From a virus, in the IMG/VR virus record IMGVR_UViG_3300007734_000761, positions 1 through 64,000 of that record: DNA of 64,000 nucleotides; one strand, 5' to 3'. Below, piece by piece: positions 54,345 through 63,200 of the stretch. Under the pieces are notes generated by a model, which was not told where the DNA came from, made no database searches, and worked only from the letters and a program-made list of their open reading frames with translations. A program made the translations under genes and the position numbers. The stretch's first letter is position 1; each line of letters begins with the position of its first letter.

Positions 54345-55946
54345 TTAGAACCCCATATTCATCTCAGGACTTTCTTCTCTTTTTTCGTCAAATACTACCG
54401 ACTCACTAGTCAAAATAGTACTTGCTACAGAAAGAGCATTTTCAAGAGCTACTCTTGTTACTTTCACTGGATCTAACAATCCACTTTCATATGCGTCTAC
54501 AATAACTCCTGTTTTAGCATTATACGTGTTGTTAGGTGATTCAATTAACTTTTCAATCATACTATCAGTTAAATTTAATCCAGCATTAGACAAGATTTTC
54601 TTAAAAGGAGAACTGATACTTGACTTAACAATATCTTCTCCTAAAGTAACTCCTTCTAATTCAGCAGCAATGTTATACAAAGGCCATCCACCACCTGGAA
54701 TTACTCCTTCTGCAATAGCTGCTTTAGTAGCATACAAAGCATCTTCTACTCTGTCTCTTTTTTCTTTAATTTCAAGATCACTATTACCTCCTACACTAAT
54801 AATAGCAACACCACCACTCAAACGACCTAAACGTTCTTGTAACTTTTCACGTTCAAACATTGATTGGGCGGCATCGATTTGGACTTTCAATTCTTCAGCG
54901 CGAGATTCTAAGTCTTCTGCATTACCTTTACCGTCTACAATGGTTGTAGTGTCTTTAGTTACTGTAATCATACGACAACTTCCTAATGCTTGGTTCAACG
55001 CTTCACCACTAATTTTTTCTAGTTTATGACCTTTTTTAGGACTCAAAACAACACCACCAGTCAAAATAGCCATGTCTTCAAGAAGCAAAGTTCTGCGATC
55101 ACCATAATCAGGAGCTTTAACAGCACATACTTTAATTGTGCCTCTTGCTTTGTTTAACAACATCACAGCTAAAGCTTCTTCACCAAACTCTTCAGCAATA
55201 ATAACTGCAGGTCTATTTTCACCACTAGCTTTTTGTAATACAGGAACTAAATCGGCAGCAGCGGCAATAACACCATCATACAACAAAATCATAGGACTTT
55301 CCAAAACAGCTTTCATTGTATTGTTGTCTGTAACAAAGTAAGGTGACTTATAGCCTCTGTCAAACTGCATACCTTCTACAATGTCCAATACAGTTTCGCC
55401 TGTTTTACTAGACTCAATAGTTACAATTCCTTCATAACCTACTTCTTTAATAGCTTCACTAATTAAATAACCAATTTCTTCATCGTTGTTACCTGAAATT
55501 GTAGCAACATACTTAATTTGGTCGTCACTTGTAACTGGTTGGGCTAAATCTTTAAGTTTTTCAATTACATTTGAAACTGTAGATTCCATTTGTTTTTTTA
55601 CTTCTACTACATTTACTCCTTTATTGATTAAATTAATTCCTTCTTCAATCATGGTAGTAGCAAGAAGTGTACTAGTAGTTGTACCATCTCCAGCTTCGTT
55701 AGCTGATTTAATACTAACTTGTTTTACAAGTTGTGCTCCGATGTTTTCAATATCATCGTCTAATTTATGAAAGCTTTTTGCAACAGTTACACCGTCTTTA
55801 GTTGCTGTAATAGTACCGTCTTCTTTTTGAATCAATACGTTTCTACCACCAGGTCCTAAAGTTGAACTAACACTGTTGTTAAGTTTTTTAATTCCGTCAA
55901 GTAATTTACCTTTTAATTCGTCTCCAAATAATGTTTTTGTGCTCAT
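54345..55946 (-). CDS. groL: chaperonin GroEL
   Basis: A 533-aa group I chaperonin with the full ATPase signature: STLGPGGRNVLI, ATKDGVTVA and DGTTTSTLLATTMI. The apical domain (YKSPYFVTD, AEEFGEEAL) and the late GGVAIISVGG region are present. The C-terminus lacks the usual GGM repeats and ends ESPEMNMGF. Phage GroELs help fold capsid or tail proteins. It directly follows groS. Confidence 0.95.
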   Translation of the reverse strand: MSTKTLFGDELKGKLLDGIKKLNNSVSSTLGPGGRNVLIQKEDGTITATKDGVTVAKSFHKLDDDIENIGAQLVKQVSIKSANEAGDGTTTSTLLATTMIEEGINLINKGVNVVEVKKQMESTVSNVIEKLKDLAQPVTSDDQIKYVATISGNNDEEIGYLISEAIKEVGYEGIVTIESSKTGETVLDIVEGMQFDRGYKSPYFVTDNNTMKAVLESPMILLYDGVIAAAADLVPVLQKASGENRPAVIIAEEFGEEALAVMLLNKARGTIKVCAVKAPDYGDRRTLLLEDMAILTGGVVLSPKKGHKLEKISGEALNQALGSCRMITVTKDTTTIVDGKGNAEDLESRAEELKVQIDAAQSMFEREKLQERLGRLSGGVAIISVGGNSDLEIKEKRDRVEDALYATKAAIAEGVIPGGGWPLYNIAAELEGVTLGEDIVKSSISSPFKKILSNAGLNLTDSMIEKLIESPNNTYNAKTGVIVDAYESGLLDPVKVTRVALENALSVASTILTSESVVFDEKREESPEMNMGF

Positions 55947-55947
55947 G

Positions 55948-56250
55948 TTATTTTACAATTCCTATAATATCTGTTTCTTTACATACAATAAAATCTTCAC
56001 CATCTACTGAAATAGTTTGTGAACCCATGCGAGGTACAATACATAAATCACCTATACTTACTTCTGATGATTTATAAGCTCCTTGATGGTAATTAAAGGT
56101 TTCACTTACATCTATTACTTCAGCAATAAGACTTTTTTCTTTACCTAAATCAGGTAAGAAAATATTTCCTACCATTTGTTCACTTTCTTCCACCTGTTTC
56201 AAAACAATATGTCCATTGACAGGTTTAATTATTCTTAATTCTGTAATCAT
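55948..56250 (-). CDS. groS: co-chaperonin GroES
   Basis: A 100-aa GroES-like protein: RIIKPVNGHIVLKQVEESEQMVGNIFLPD opens the beta barrel with a mobile-loop-like stretch, and IGDLCIVPRMGSQTISVDGEDFIVCKETDIIGIV closes it. The gene is one base upstream of groL, so both halves of the chaperonin are phage-encoded, unlike T4, which supplies only gp31. Confidence 0.88.
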   Translation of the reverse strand: MITELRIIKPVNGHIVLKQVEESEQMVGNIFLPDLGKEKSLIAEVIDVSETFNYHQGAYKSSEVSIGDLCIVPRMGSQTISVDGEDFIVCKETDIIGIVK

Positions 56251-56534
56251 ATCTTAAATTTTTCATTAATTTTTTCCATAATTTCATTATAACGTTTTAA
56301 AAAGTCTGAAATTGTAGTTGTTTTTTGTTCATTTACAAGCATTTTAGCAACACTTTTTAAAGCACCATCTAACTGAGTATGGTAAGTCAAATTTTCATCT
56401 TGACCTTTTTCTTTAGGTTTCACTACTGTGTAGCTAAAACCATCAAAATAAATTACATAAGGATTAATAGCCTCATCTTCTATTTTTGTTTGAGATTCTT
56501 CTCTAGACTGTTTTCGGAATTTATTTTCATTCAT
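56247..56534 (-). CDS. hypothetical protein, 95 aa
   Basis: Helical with an acidic N-terminus. The sequence FDGFSYTVVKPKEKG has a short beta hairpin. It leads the chaperonin operon and overlaps groS by 4 nt. Unrecognised. Confidence 0.7.
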   Translation of the reverse strand: MNENKFRKQSREESQTKIEDEAINPYVIYFDGFSYTVVKPKEKGQDENLTYHTQLDGALKSVAKMLVNEQKTTTISDFLKRYNEIMEKINEKFKI

Positions 56535-56540
56535 AACTAT

Positions 56541-56569
56541 AGTATAATAAATTAATTTGAAAAATCCAA
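56541..56569 (-). promoter_or_regulatory. class B promoter of the chaperonin operon
   Basis: TTGGAT (56564-56569), 17 bp, TATACT (56541-56546), just upstream of the 95-aa gene that precedes groS and groL. Confidence 0.65.
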
Positions 56570-56767
56570 TTTATGTTGGATATCTGGAACTATTACTGCT
56601 TCCTGTACTTCATTCACAAACCAATAATTACCTTGAGCTTTAAAAACATGGTCGGTACCTAGTTTATATTTAAACCACTTTGGGTCTATTTGAGTGTACT
56701 CAGGAATGGTTCTAACTACGGAATAAAGTTTATTGTTATTTTTAACTAGTTTGGGGAGGGTTATCAT
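56552..56767 (-). CDS. hypothetical protein, 71 aa
   Basis: Beta-rich, with several aromatic residues (YSVVRTIPEYTQIDPKWFKYKLG). Unrecognised. It overlaps the gene upstream by 26 nt. Confidence 0.65.
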   Translation of the reverse strand: MITLPKLVKNNNKLYSVVRTIPEYTQIDPKWFKYKLGTDHVFKAQGNYWFVNEVQEAVIVPDIQHKLDFSN

Positions 56768-57095
56768 AACTTTTTGGTGTTTGCGGAACTGGATTGTATG
56801 TTGGTTTTTCTACTTTTATAAATGGAGATTCTTGTACTTTAAATTTACGAACTCCTTTTATATTTTCAATATCTTTTATAACTTGGTTATGTACATCTGG
56901 TGTAAATTTACCTCCTAAAGGATTTGGATTTACTTTTGCTACTATAGCTATTTTATCTTTATCTAAAGAACGAGTATTTAATGTAACTATACCTTCGATT
57001 GCACGAATATCATCATAAATTTCTCCATGAGTTTTTTCTGTGTTACTTGTACTTGTAAATAAAAGTCCTTTAATACTAGATAGTTGCCTAGCCAT
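56742..57095 (-). CDS. hypothetical ferredoxin-like-fold protein, 117 aa
   Basis: Pattern IRAIEGIVTLNTR ... IVAKVNPNPLGG ... VIKDIENIKGVRKFKVQE suggests a beta-alpha-beta-beta-alpha-beta fold, with a Pro-rich C-terminal tail (PTYNPVPQTPKSYDNPP). A class C motif precedes it. Function unknown. Confidence 0.65.
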   Translation of the reverse strand: MARQLSSIKGLLFTSTSNTEKTHGEIYDDIRAIEGIVTLNTRSLDKDKIAIVAKVNPNPLGGKFTPDVHNQVIKDIENIKGVRKFKVQESPFIKVEKPTYNPVPQTPKSYDNPPQTS

Positions 57096-57100
57096 ATATG

Positions 57101-57108
57101 ATAAATAT
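57101..57108 (-). promoter_or_regulatory. class C promoter motif
   Basis: ATATTTAT on the minus strand, 5 nt before the ATG at 57095. Confidence 0.55.
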
Positions 57109-57109
57109 A

Positions 57110-57841
57110 TTACTCACTTAGTTTTACTAAAAAATAAGTACCTACTGTTTCATCTTCTGTAAAGATTATTTTTAATAGGCCTTGTTCATTAATTTTTGCT
57201 TTCCCTGTTGCTAATTTATTTACACTAAGTATTTCTCTAAATACGTTAGCACTAAATGGCATTTTATCAACACCAAAAGTAAAATCTGCATTTTGTCTAA
57301 GTTTAATTTTATTAGCATAACTAGCACTATCTCCTACACATAATTCAATGTATTTTTCTTCATTTTCAACTTTACATTCTATTGTAAAGTAATTAGGTTT
57401 ATCTAAAGCATTGTGGGCTTTAATAAAGTTTTTAATAAAATCCTCATCAATGTCAAATTCTACATCATATTGTTCAGGCTCATTAATATTTGGGGCAGTT
57501 GGAATTAAATCTTCACTAGACAAATAATATGTAAGATCAAAATCGTTGTCTTTTATGCTTAATTGATATGGAATATTTTGACTACCCGTTACAACATCTG
57601 CGGTCATAAAAGTATCCATAACACTAAGAATTTTATTAAACTGTGAAGTTGAGTAAATACAAATGTCGTGTTTACCAAAACCAAGATTTTGTGTGGTTTT
57701 AATAGTTCCTGCACAATCTTTAGTTTGAGTAACAAATTTTACTGAACATCCATCCTTTTCTGTGCTGTTCCATTTAACTGATTCTACTAAACCATTAAGA
57801 TGATACTTGTCTATAAATTGAGTAAGGTATTTCTTCTCCAT
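57110..57841 (-). CDS. sliding clamp (T4 gp45-like DNA polymerase processivity factor)
   Basis: A 243-aa protein of gp45 length. Alternating strand/helix halves with FSANVFREILSVNK and a C-terminal strand (LLKIIFTEDETVGTYFLVKLSE) fit the two-domain clamp fold. It forms a ring that tethers the polymerase at 60615, loaded by the clamp loader at 39962. A class B promoter precedes it. Confidence 0.77.
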   Translation of the reverse strand: MEKKYLTQFIDKYHLNGLVESVKWNSTEKDGCSVKFVTQTKDCAGTIKTTQNLGFGKHDICIYSTSQFNKILSVMDTFMTADVVTGSQNIPYQLSIKDNDFDLTYYLSSEDLIPTAPNINEPEQYDVEFDIDEDFIKNFIKAHNALDKPNYFTIECKVENEEKYIELCVGDSASYANKIKLRQNADFTFGVDKMPFSANVFREILSVNKLATGKAKINEQGLLKIIFTEDETVGTYFLVKLSE

Positions 57842-57847
57842 ACTAAT

Positions 57848-57876
57848 ATTATAATAAAACCTTTATTAAAAAACAA
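57848..57876 (-). promoter_or_regulatory. class B promoter of the clamp gene
   Basis: TTGTTT (57871-57876), 17 bp, TATAAT (57848-57853). The -35 is weaker than the consensus TTGG. Confidence 0.58.
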
Positions 57877-57878
57877 TT

Positions 57879-59303
57879 TTAAGAAATAACTTTACCAGCA
57901 GTTCCAGGAGGTACTCTGTCAATTTTTGTTCCTCTGATGTCTAGTGTTCCTCCTACTTTTAAACCAGGAGGTAAAGTTAAATCAGGGTTATTAGAAATGT
58001 TGAAGTCACCTGTTATAGTTAAATTGCTAGGAAGTGTTTTAACACCTGTTGATGAAATGTTAGCATTACCTTGAATAGTAGGTCTAGCGGTTTCAGGAAT
58101 ATTAATGTTTCCTAAAATTCTAATCATTAGCCAGTTTTTGTAAGCTTCTCCAGGTAAAGTTTCTTTACTAAGAAGACTATTACCTTCATTGTCTTTTTTA
58201 TTTGCTAAAAATTTCATTAAAGAAATGTAAGGGAATTTTAACGCTTGTTTAGCTCCAGCTTCTGTACCATCACTAGTTTTCAATAAACCTGTGTTAGAAT
58301 CGTAATAAACTAAATTGTTACTTTGATCAGCTCCTGTTTTGGCATCTATGTAATATGCAGGTCCCACTTTATAAATAGGGAAACCATCAACTACGTCTTC
58401 TTTAAATTTACTTAAGTCTAAGTCAAAAGCCATTGATTTGGAAGGTATTCTACCTTCTTTATCTAATAAGAATTGTAAAAATTCTTTTTGAACAGGACTA
58501 TTATAAGATCTAATTTCTGAATCAGATTCATCTTTTAACTGACCTGACTCATAGTGTAATTGATATTGTCTTCTTGTATTCCAGTTTTTAAATAAGTAGT
58601 AAGGACCATTAGATAAGTAACTATTGAACATACCTGTGTTTCTAGTACACCAAGTTACTCTATATCCTGATTTAGGTGCTTCTTCTTTTTCTTTACTAGG
58701 AGTAAATCGTTGTTCTTGGTCTCCACATCCTGTTATTTCTAAGTATTTTCTATAACAAGCCTCGTCTCCTTTACATTTTTGTGGAACTTTATAAACTGTA
58801 AAACCTGAAGGTGTTTGTCCTAAAATAGTAATAGGAGCAATAAAAGCTCCTCTAAGTTTTTCAGGTCCAGCTTGAACTTCTTCAGCACCACCTTCAATTT
58901 TTGCTTTGGCAACACCTATAATGTTTTCAAAGTCTCTTAAAGTCTTATAAAGGTTAATGTCTGGTTGAAAACCATCTACATTTAATTTTTTAATTCTTTG
59001 TTTGTTTTTATCAAAGAATGGCAACAATAATTTTACTTCTTCATTGTGACCATCATCAAAGAATCTTTTTCTTTCAGTACGATCTAACTTTACATAGCGA
59101 GGTATTAACCAGTTTAAGTAAGTTCCGTTAGGTGTTTCATCAATGTCTACTAATGCTTTAAACTCTTTTTCACTGATTTTATTTGGATCCATAGAACCCA
59201 TTCCCTTAGGAGCGTCTTTGTCCACTTGTTGAACAAACTTAGTTTTTAACGCTGCTTCTTTTTCAGCCGATAACGCTTCTGCAAGTAAGTCTAGTAATCG
59301 CAT
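57879..59303 (-). CDS. capsid-targeting-like N-terminus, WCTR-motif and leucine-rich-repeat protein, 474 aa
   Basis: Starts MRLLDLLAE|A (L-x-E site at residue 9). A central domain (about 155-310) contains four Cys (CKGDEACYRK, TGCG), then TWCTRNTGMFNSYLSNGPYYLF and YQLHYESGQLKDE, a motif set I recall from uncharacterised large-phage proteins. The C-terminal about 75 residues are leucine-rich-type repeats (VKTLPSNLTITGDFNISNN, then LTLPPGLKVGGTLDIRGTKI). A possible injected effector; function unknown. Confidence 0.68.
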   Translation of the reverse strand: MRLLDLLAEALSAEKEAALKTKFVQQVDKDAPKGMGSMDPNKISEKEFKALVDIDETPNGTYLNWLIPRYVKLDRTERKRFFDDGHNEEVKLLLPFFDKNKQRIKKLNVDGFQPDINLYKTLRDFENIIGVAKAKIEGGAEEVQAGPEKLRGAFIAPITILGQTPSGFTVYKVPQKCKGDEACYRKYLEITGCGDQEQRFTPSKEKEEAPKSGYRVTWCTRNTGMFNSYLSNGPYYLFKNWNTRRQYQLHYESGQLKDESDSEIRSYNSPVQKEFLQFLLDKEGRIPSKSMAFDLDLSKFKEDVVDGFPIYKVGPAYYIDAKTGADQSNNLVYYDSNTGLLKTSDGTEAGAKQALKFPYISLMKFLANKKDNEGNSLLSKETLPGEAYKNWLMIRILGNINIPETARPTIQGNANISSTGVKTLPSNLTITGDFNISNNPDLTLPPGLKVGGTLDIRGTKIDRVPPGTAGKVIS

Positions 59304-59307
59304 ATAG

Positions 59308-59316
59308 TATAAATAT
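59308..59316 (-). promoter_or_regulatory. class C promoter motif
   Basis: ATATTTATA on the minus strand, 4 nt before the ATG at 59303. Confidence 0.58.
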
Positions 59317-59320
59317 GTTT

Positions 59321-59397
59321 TTAAGAATTTAAATCATTTATTAAAGTTTGCATTTCTTTATCCGCAGGTCCACCATAACTAAAAGTGTATGTTCCTT
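59321..59397 (-). pseudogene. frameshifted C-terminal remnant of the LRR protein
   Basis: In a different frame from the gene at 59398-59856, but directly adjoining it, about 30 sense codons (YSEFLKGTYTFSYGGPADKE..., ending INDLNS) are open. They look like coding sequence, suggesting the LRR protein once continued here or does so by frameshifting. Confidence 0.4.
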
Positions 59398-59856
59398 TTA
59401 AAAATTCACTATAATAATATTGTTAATACCTGGAAGTTGATTTTCTAACTCTTCTTTATCAAATTTTTTAGAATTTAAAACTAAATTTCCATTAACTATT
59501 AAATCATCAGGAAAAGATGTGAGATTTTTACAATTAAGAAGATCTAAATCTCCTCTCACTATTAGTCCTTTTGGAAGAGAATTAATTTTAGTGTTAGATA
59601 AACTCAAATAACCATCAATTTCTAAATAATCAGGAAGAATAGTTACATTACTTCTAGATAGATCTAAATACCCATCAATGTATTCTACATTTGCTAGTAA
59701 TTCATTAACATTTGGTGCTTTAGTCAATTTATACCCAGAACTAAATTCTGAATTTCCTTTTTTATAAGGTTTTAATTGAGAATTTTCTTCATTTAAACGA
59801 GATTGGAAAGTGATTTTATTCTCTACTAAGAATTTTTTTAGGTCAAAATTGTCCAT
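59398..59856 (-). CDS. leucine-rich-repeat protein with capsid-targeting-like N-terminus, 152 aa
   Basis: Starts MDNFDLKKFLVE|N (L-x-E at residues 10-12). Then about four 20-22-residue repeats of the type L-x-G-x-L-x-L-x-x-x-x-I-x-x-LP-x-x-L (YIDGYLDLSRSNVTILPDYL). The repeat matches the C-terminal repeats of the protein at 57879. The C-terminus may be truncated by a frameshift (see 59321). Probably a protein-binding surface. Confidence 0.7.
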   Translation of the reverse strand: MDNFDLKKFLVENKITFQSRLNEENSQLKPYKKGNSEFSSGYKLTKAPNVNELLANVEYIDGYLDLSRSNVTILPDYLEIDGYLSLSNTKINSLPKGLIVRGDLDLLNCKNLTSFPDDLIVNGNLVLNSKKFDKEELENQLPGINNIIIVNF

Positions 59857-59870
59857 ATCTTTTTATTTGT

Positions 59871-59879
59871 TATAAATAT
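59871..59879 (-). promoter_or_regulatory. class C promoter motif
   Basis: ATATTTATA on the minus strand, 14 nt before the ATG at 59856. Confidence 0.55.
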
Positions 59880-59880
59880 G

Positions 59881-60600
59881 TTATTTTTTATATTTCCAGA
59901 GATAGCCACCAGCTTGTTTTTGTTTACCTGCTAAGCATCCTGCTATATCTCCTTTTCCTAACCACTTTTCAGCTTCTTTTCTACTAGGCCAATCTTGAAT
60001 AAAGTTACCTTCTAAATCATACTGAGTGATTGGTTTATTATTTCTTGTTTTTCCTATGCTTTTATTAAGTCTTTTTTGTATATGTTCTTGAGATTGAGGT
60101 CCTTTTGGTTTTCTCATTTTTTGTTTAGTTTCTTCAGTTCTTGGTTGACCCTTAGGATAGCCATTTTTTCCAATCATATTTTTTCTATTTTCTTCAGTTC
60201 TTGGTTGACCTTTAGGATAGCCATTAGTTCCAGTTTTACTAATACTCTGTTTTATAGCCATTGTATTTTTTTCTTCTTCACTTCTTTCATCCCACATTTG
60301 TTTAGCTTGTAAACTTTTATTATGTTTTTGTTCTTCAGTCCAACTTTCCATTCCTCCCCCTCCTTCTTTTCTTGGATTTACAACATCAAAACCCCAACCA
60401 ATAAAACTTTGTATCCACATTGTTTCTATTGGTCTCCATTTTTTTCTATCTAAAGAATCTACTTGGTCAATAATAATATAATCCTCACTACCATAAGTTC
60501 TTTTATGGTCATTTTTTCTTTTGTTAGGATTTTTAGTTTTTCCTATATAAACTTTATTAGAATCTCCATAACAGTTTTCAACTAAATAAATGTAAGTCAT
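59881..60600 (-). CDS. GIY-YIG homing endonuclease with NUMOD3 repeats, 239 aa
   Basis: GIY-YIG domain (TYIYLVENCYGDSNKVYIGKT), a basic middle with repeated NUMOD3-type helices (NGYPKGQPRTEE occurs twice), then a NUMOD1-like TQYDLEGNFIQDWPSRKEAEKWL ending GGYLWKYKK. It follows the polymerase gene closely, a common homing site. Confidence 0.9.
   Translation of the reverse strand: MTYIYLVENCYGDSNKVYIGKTKNPNKRKNDHKRTYGSEDYIIIDQVDSLDRKKWRPIETMWIQSFIGWGFDVVNPRKEGGGGMESWTEEQKHNKSLQAKQMWDERSEEEKNTMAIKQSISKTGTNGYPKGQPRTEENRKNMIGKNGYPKGQPRTEETKQKMRKPKGPQSQEHIQKRLNKSIGKTRNNKPITQYDLEGNFIQDWPSRKEAEKWLGKGDIAGCLAGKQKQAGGYLWKYKK
60110..60240 (-). repeat. direct repeat encoding NUMOD3 units
   Basis: Two near-identical copies of about 36 bp, about 60 bp apart. 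They encode the repeated NGYPKGQPRTEE segment of the endonuclease and reflect protein repeats rather than a mobile element. Confidence 0.7.
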
Positions 60601-60605
60601 TCACA

Positions 60606-60614
60606 TATAAATAT
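60606..60614 (-). promoter_or_regulatory. class C promoter motif
   Basis: ATATTTATA on the minus strand, 5 nt before the endonuclease ATG at 60600, right at the stop of the polymerase gene. Confidence 0.55.
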
Positions 60615-63194
60615 TTAAAAGTTAAAAAATTTTGAAACATTCTCATTGAGTGAAGGGAACTGATTAGGTCCATAGATATCTTCATAAATGCCTTGAAGTT
60701 TATTTAGTAAGACGTTGTTGAATCCACTATCTGTATCAGCATATTTGTCTAAGAACTCTAATATAAATGGAGGTGAATCATTAGTAAATGCAAGAACTTC
60801 AATACCATATGGGTTTTTCTTTAAGGGGATAAACTTGATTTTGCTTCCCTCAGTAATAAGGGGATATTCTTTGTCTAAACCTTTAAACTTGATTAGATCA
60901 TTTGTGTAAATAGCACTCTTTGTGTTAATAGGACACTTGTTTCCTAATTTACTAAAAATTTGACCTGCTGCTGGAGGAGATGCTATATAGCTTTTTATTT
61001 GTTTTACTCCTGTTGGTTTAGCTAACTTTGAATAGTGAGTTAATTTTACTTCTTTTCTAAAGTCTTGAATCTTCTTATCGATTTCTTTTTTAGGCTTACC
61101 ATACATAATGTCCATTAATAATCCTTTACCAAAAGTAGCATACATTGGAGTCATGTTACTTTTCATAATGTCCATTCCTTTAATGTCTAATTCTTCAGTT
61201 GGAACACCTTCTTTATTTACAATAAATTGAGCATATCTTCTTTTACCAGCAAAATAACCTCGTTCAAGAATAACTTCTTGTTTCAACTCAAAATATTCGT
61301 TGTCACAGTTGAACTGTGTTTTACATAAGTTTTGTAAAAATGGTTTTGTTTTTTCTTGATATTCAGCTGTGATTTCTAATGCTACAGGAACTACTTGTTC
61401 TCTTGATTTAATGTCTACTGTTGGATTTCTGTGAGCAATCAAGTCTTTCATTTCAAAAAATAATGAGTCTGTGTCAGCAGTAACAACATAATCTTTATTA
61501 GTACCTAACTCTTGATTGATTTCTTTATTTACAAACTTAATTGATTCTTGGTCTAATCGTTGACCAGTTAAAGTAATAGCTTTACTAATAAACAAGTTAC
61601 CATCACTGTATCTCCAACCATTTTGAGCATAACAACCATACAAGTCATTAAGTTTAATCTTCATTGCGTGTTGTCTTTTATTGTAAAATTCACCAAGTTC
61701 AGGATCTTTTAATACTTTGTAAGCTTCCTTCATTTTGTTTTTGTAAGCTTTACGTTTGTCGAACCAATCATTTAAAACGTCTGCTACAATACTATTTTTG
61801 TCTGTTCTAAACACAGTACCATTAGCAGCAATAATCATTTTCTTTGATTCAATAAACTCAATAAATACACTAACTATCATTTCTATTTCTTGAACCTTAC
61901 GGTCTGCTGTTACTCTTTCAAGATAAAGTGTTTGGTGTGGTGGAAGTTGTTTTAAGTCTTCTAAACCCCACTGATTATCGTATTTGTCTCTGTTTTTAAT
62001 TCTACAAACTAAAGTTTCAATTCCCATATTTAAGTTACGAATAATTGAAGGATACAAAGAAGTAAAATCTAAGTCACTAACCCACTCATATAAGCCTGGA
62101 ACTGGGTCCTTTAAATAACCACCGGCATATTCTTCATTTGCACCTTTTAATGCGGGATTCATTGTAGTCGGCTTATTCGGTGAAACAATATCTTTACGGC
62201 GCAAATATGTGAGAATAGCGCCCTCATTTAATGCAGTTGAATAATATATGTTCTCGTAAGATGTATGACACAAGTGACAAATATTTTTTGTTAATTCAAT
62301 AAACTGAAGCTTGTTGTCTAGAGCAATTAAAATTTCAACGTCTCGTAAGTTATATTCAATAAATTTATTTACATCTTCTTGAAATAACCTGTCTAATGAT
62401 CCTTCATATTCAATCTTACCTAACTTTACATATTTTTCACCAATAGCAGCAAGTGCATAACTTGGTTCTTGAGACATAATAAACTTCTTATGAAGCAACA
62501 TATAGTCAAGATGATTGATTCCACTGATTTTAATTGTTTCTTCATCACCGTATCCTGTTGGTTTACAACGTTTTAGTGGACTCAATCTATTAGCGTGATC
62601 ATTTCCCAACACATTACACATTCTGTAATACAAGTAAGGAATATCGAAAAACTCACTATTCCATCCACTTATGATTGTTGGATCACATTCTTCCCATTTA
62701 CTTAAGAATCCTTTTAATAAGTCTTTTTCTGTACTATAAGGAATAATTTCTTTACCTTCTTCTTCTACTCTGTTGAGTTGTTTTTTTTCGTCAAGAATTA
62801 AACAGTAGTATTTTTTTAAAGTTGAATCATAAAGAGCAATTGAAGTAATTTTCATTGGTGCTCTCTTAATGTATTCTATTGTCAATGCTCCACCAATTTC
62901 ACACTCAATGTCTAAAAATACTACATTGTGCCATTTTGGTGTGTCATCACTTTCTTTATAAATGTCTACTAAAGCATTAGTTTCTGTTGGAATATCTATT
63001 TCATAAAATTTAGTTGGTTGGGTCTTGTCCATTTCGTGAGTTGGACTTACTCTTTTACCATCTAAAGTAAAAAATTCCCCATTATCATCTAACTTGTAAT
63101 ATGTTGGTTTGTAGTCTATTTCTTGCCATCCTAACTCATCATCTCTAATAATAACCTTTTTTGTATAATAATTATAATCTATAACTTGGTACAT
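60615..63194 (-). CDS. family B DNA polymerase (T4 gp43-like)
   Basis: An 859-aa replicative polymerase. The 3'-5' exonuclease motifs are VVFLDIEC (Asp95, Glu97) and SGWNSEFFDIPYL. The polymerase motif A is DLDFTSLYPSIIRNLNMG, motif B is KIKLNDLYGCYAQ and motif C is VTADTDSLF. The C-terminal end may bind the clamp. Complete, with no intein or split. It is driven by a composite terminator-promoter. Confidence 0.95.
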   Translation of the reverse strand: MYQVIDYNYYTKKVIIRDDELGWQEIDYKPTYYKLDDNGEFFTLDGKRVSPTHEMDKTQPTKFYEIDIPTETNALVDIYKESDDTPKWHNVVFLDIECEIGGALTIEYIKRAPMKITSIALYDSTLKKYYCLILDEKKQLNRVEEEGKEIIPYSTEKDLLKGFLSKWEECDPTIISGWNSEFFDIPYLYYRMCNVLGNDHANRLSPLKRCKPTGYGDEETIKISGINHLDYMLLHKKFIMSQEPSYALAAIGEKYVKLGKIEYEGSLDRLFQEDVNKFIEYNLRDVEILIALDNKLQFIELTKNICHLCHTSYENIYYSTALNEGAILTYLRRKDIVSPNKPTTMNPALKGANEEYAGGYLKDPVPGLYEWVSDLDFTSLYPSIIRNLNMGIETLVCRIKNRDKYDNQWGLEDLKQLPPHQTLYLERVTADRKVQEIEMIVSVFIEFIESKKMIIAANGTVFRTDKNSIVADVLNDWFDKRKAYKNKMKEAYKVLKDPELGEFYNKRQHAMKIKLNDLYGCYAQNGWRYSDGNLFISKAITLTGQRLDQESIKFVNKEINQELGTNKDYVVTADTDSLFFEMKDLIAHRNPTVDIKSREQVVPVALEITAEYQEKTKPFLQNLCKTQFNCDNEYFELKQEVILERGYFAGKRRYAQFIVNKEGVPTEELDIKGMDIMKSNMTPMYATFGKGLLMDIMYGKPKKEIDKKIQDFRKEVKLTHYSKLAKPTGVKQIKSYIASPPAAGQIFSKLGNKCPINTKSAIYTNDLIKFKGLDKEYPLITEGSKIKFIPLKKNPYGIEVLAFTNDSPPFILEFLDKYADTDSGFNNVLLNKLQGIYEDIYGPNQFPSLNENVSKFFNF

Positions 63195-63200
63195 ATTAAT

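Noticed and set aside
60110-60240. Tandem repeats that might suggest a CRISPR array
   Set aside because: Only two copies, in frame and inside the GIY-YIG gene. They encode repeated NUMOD3 helices. No CRISPR repeat-spacer structure was seen anywhere in the window.
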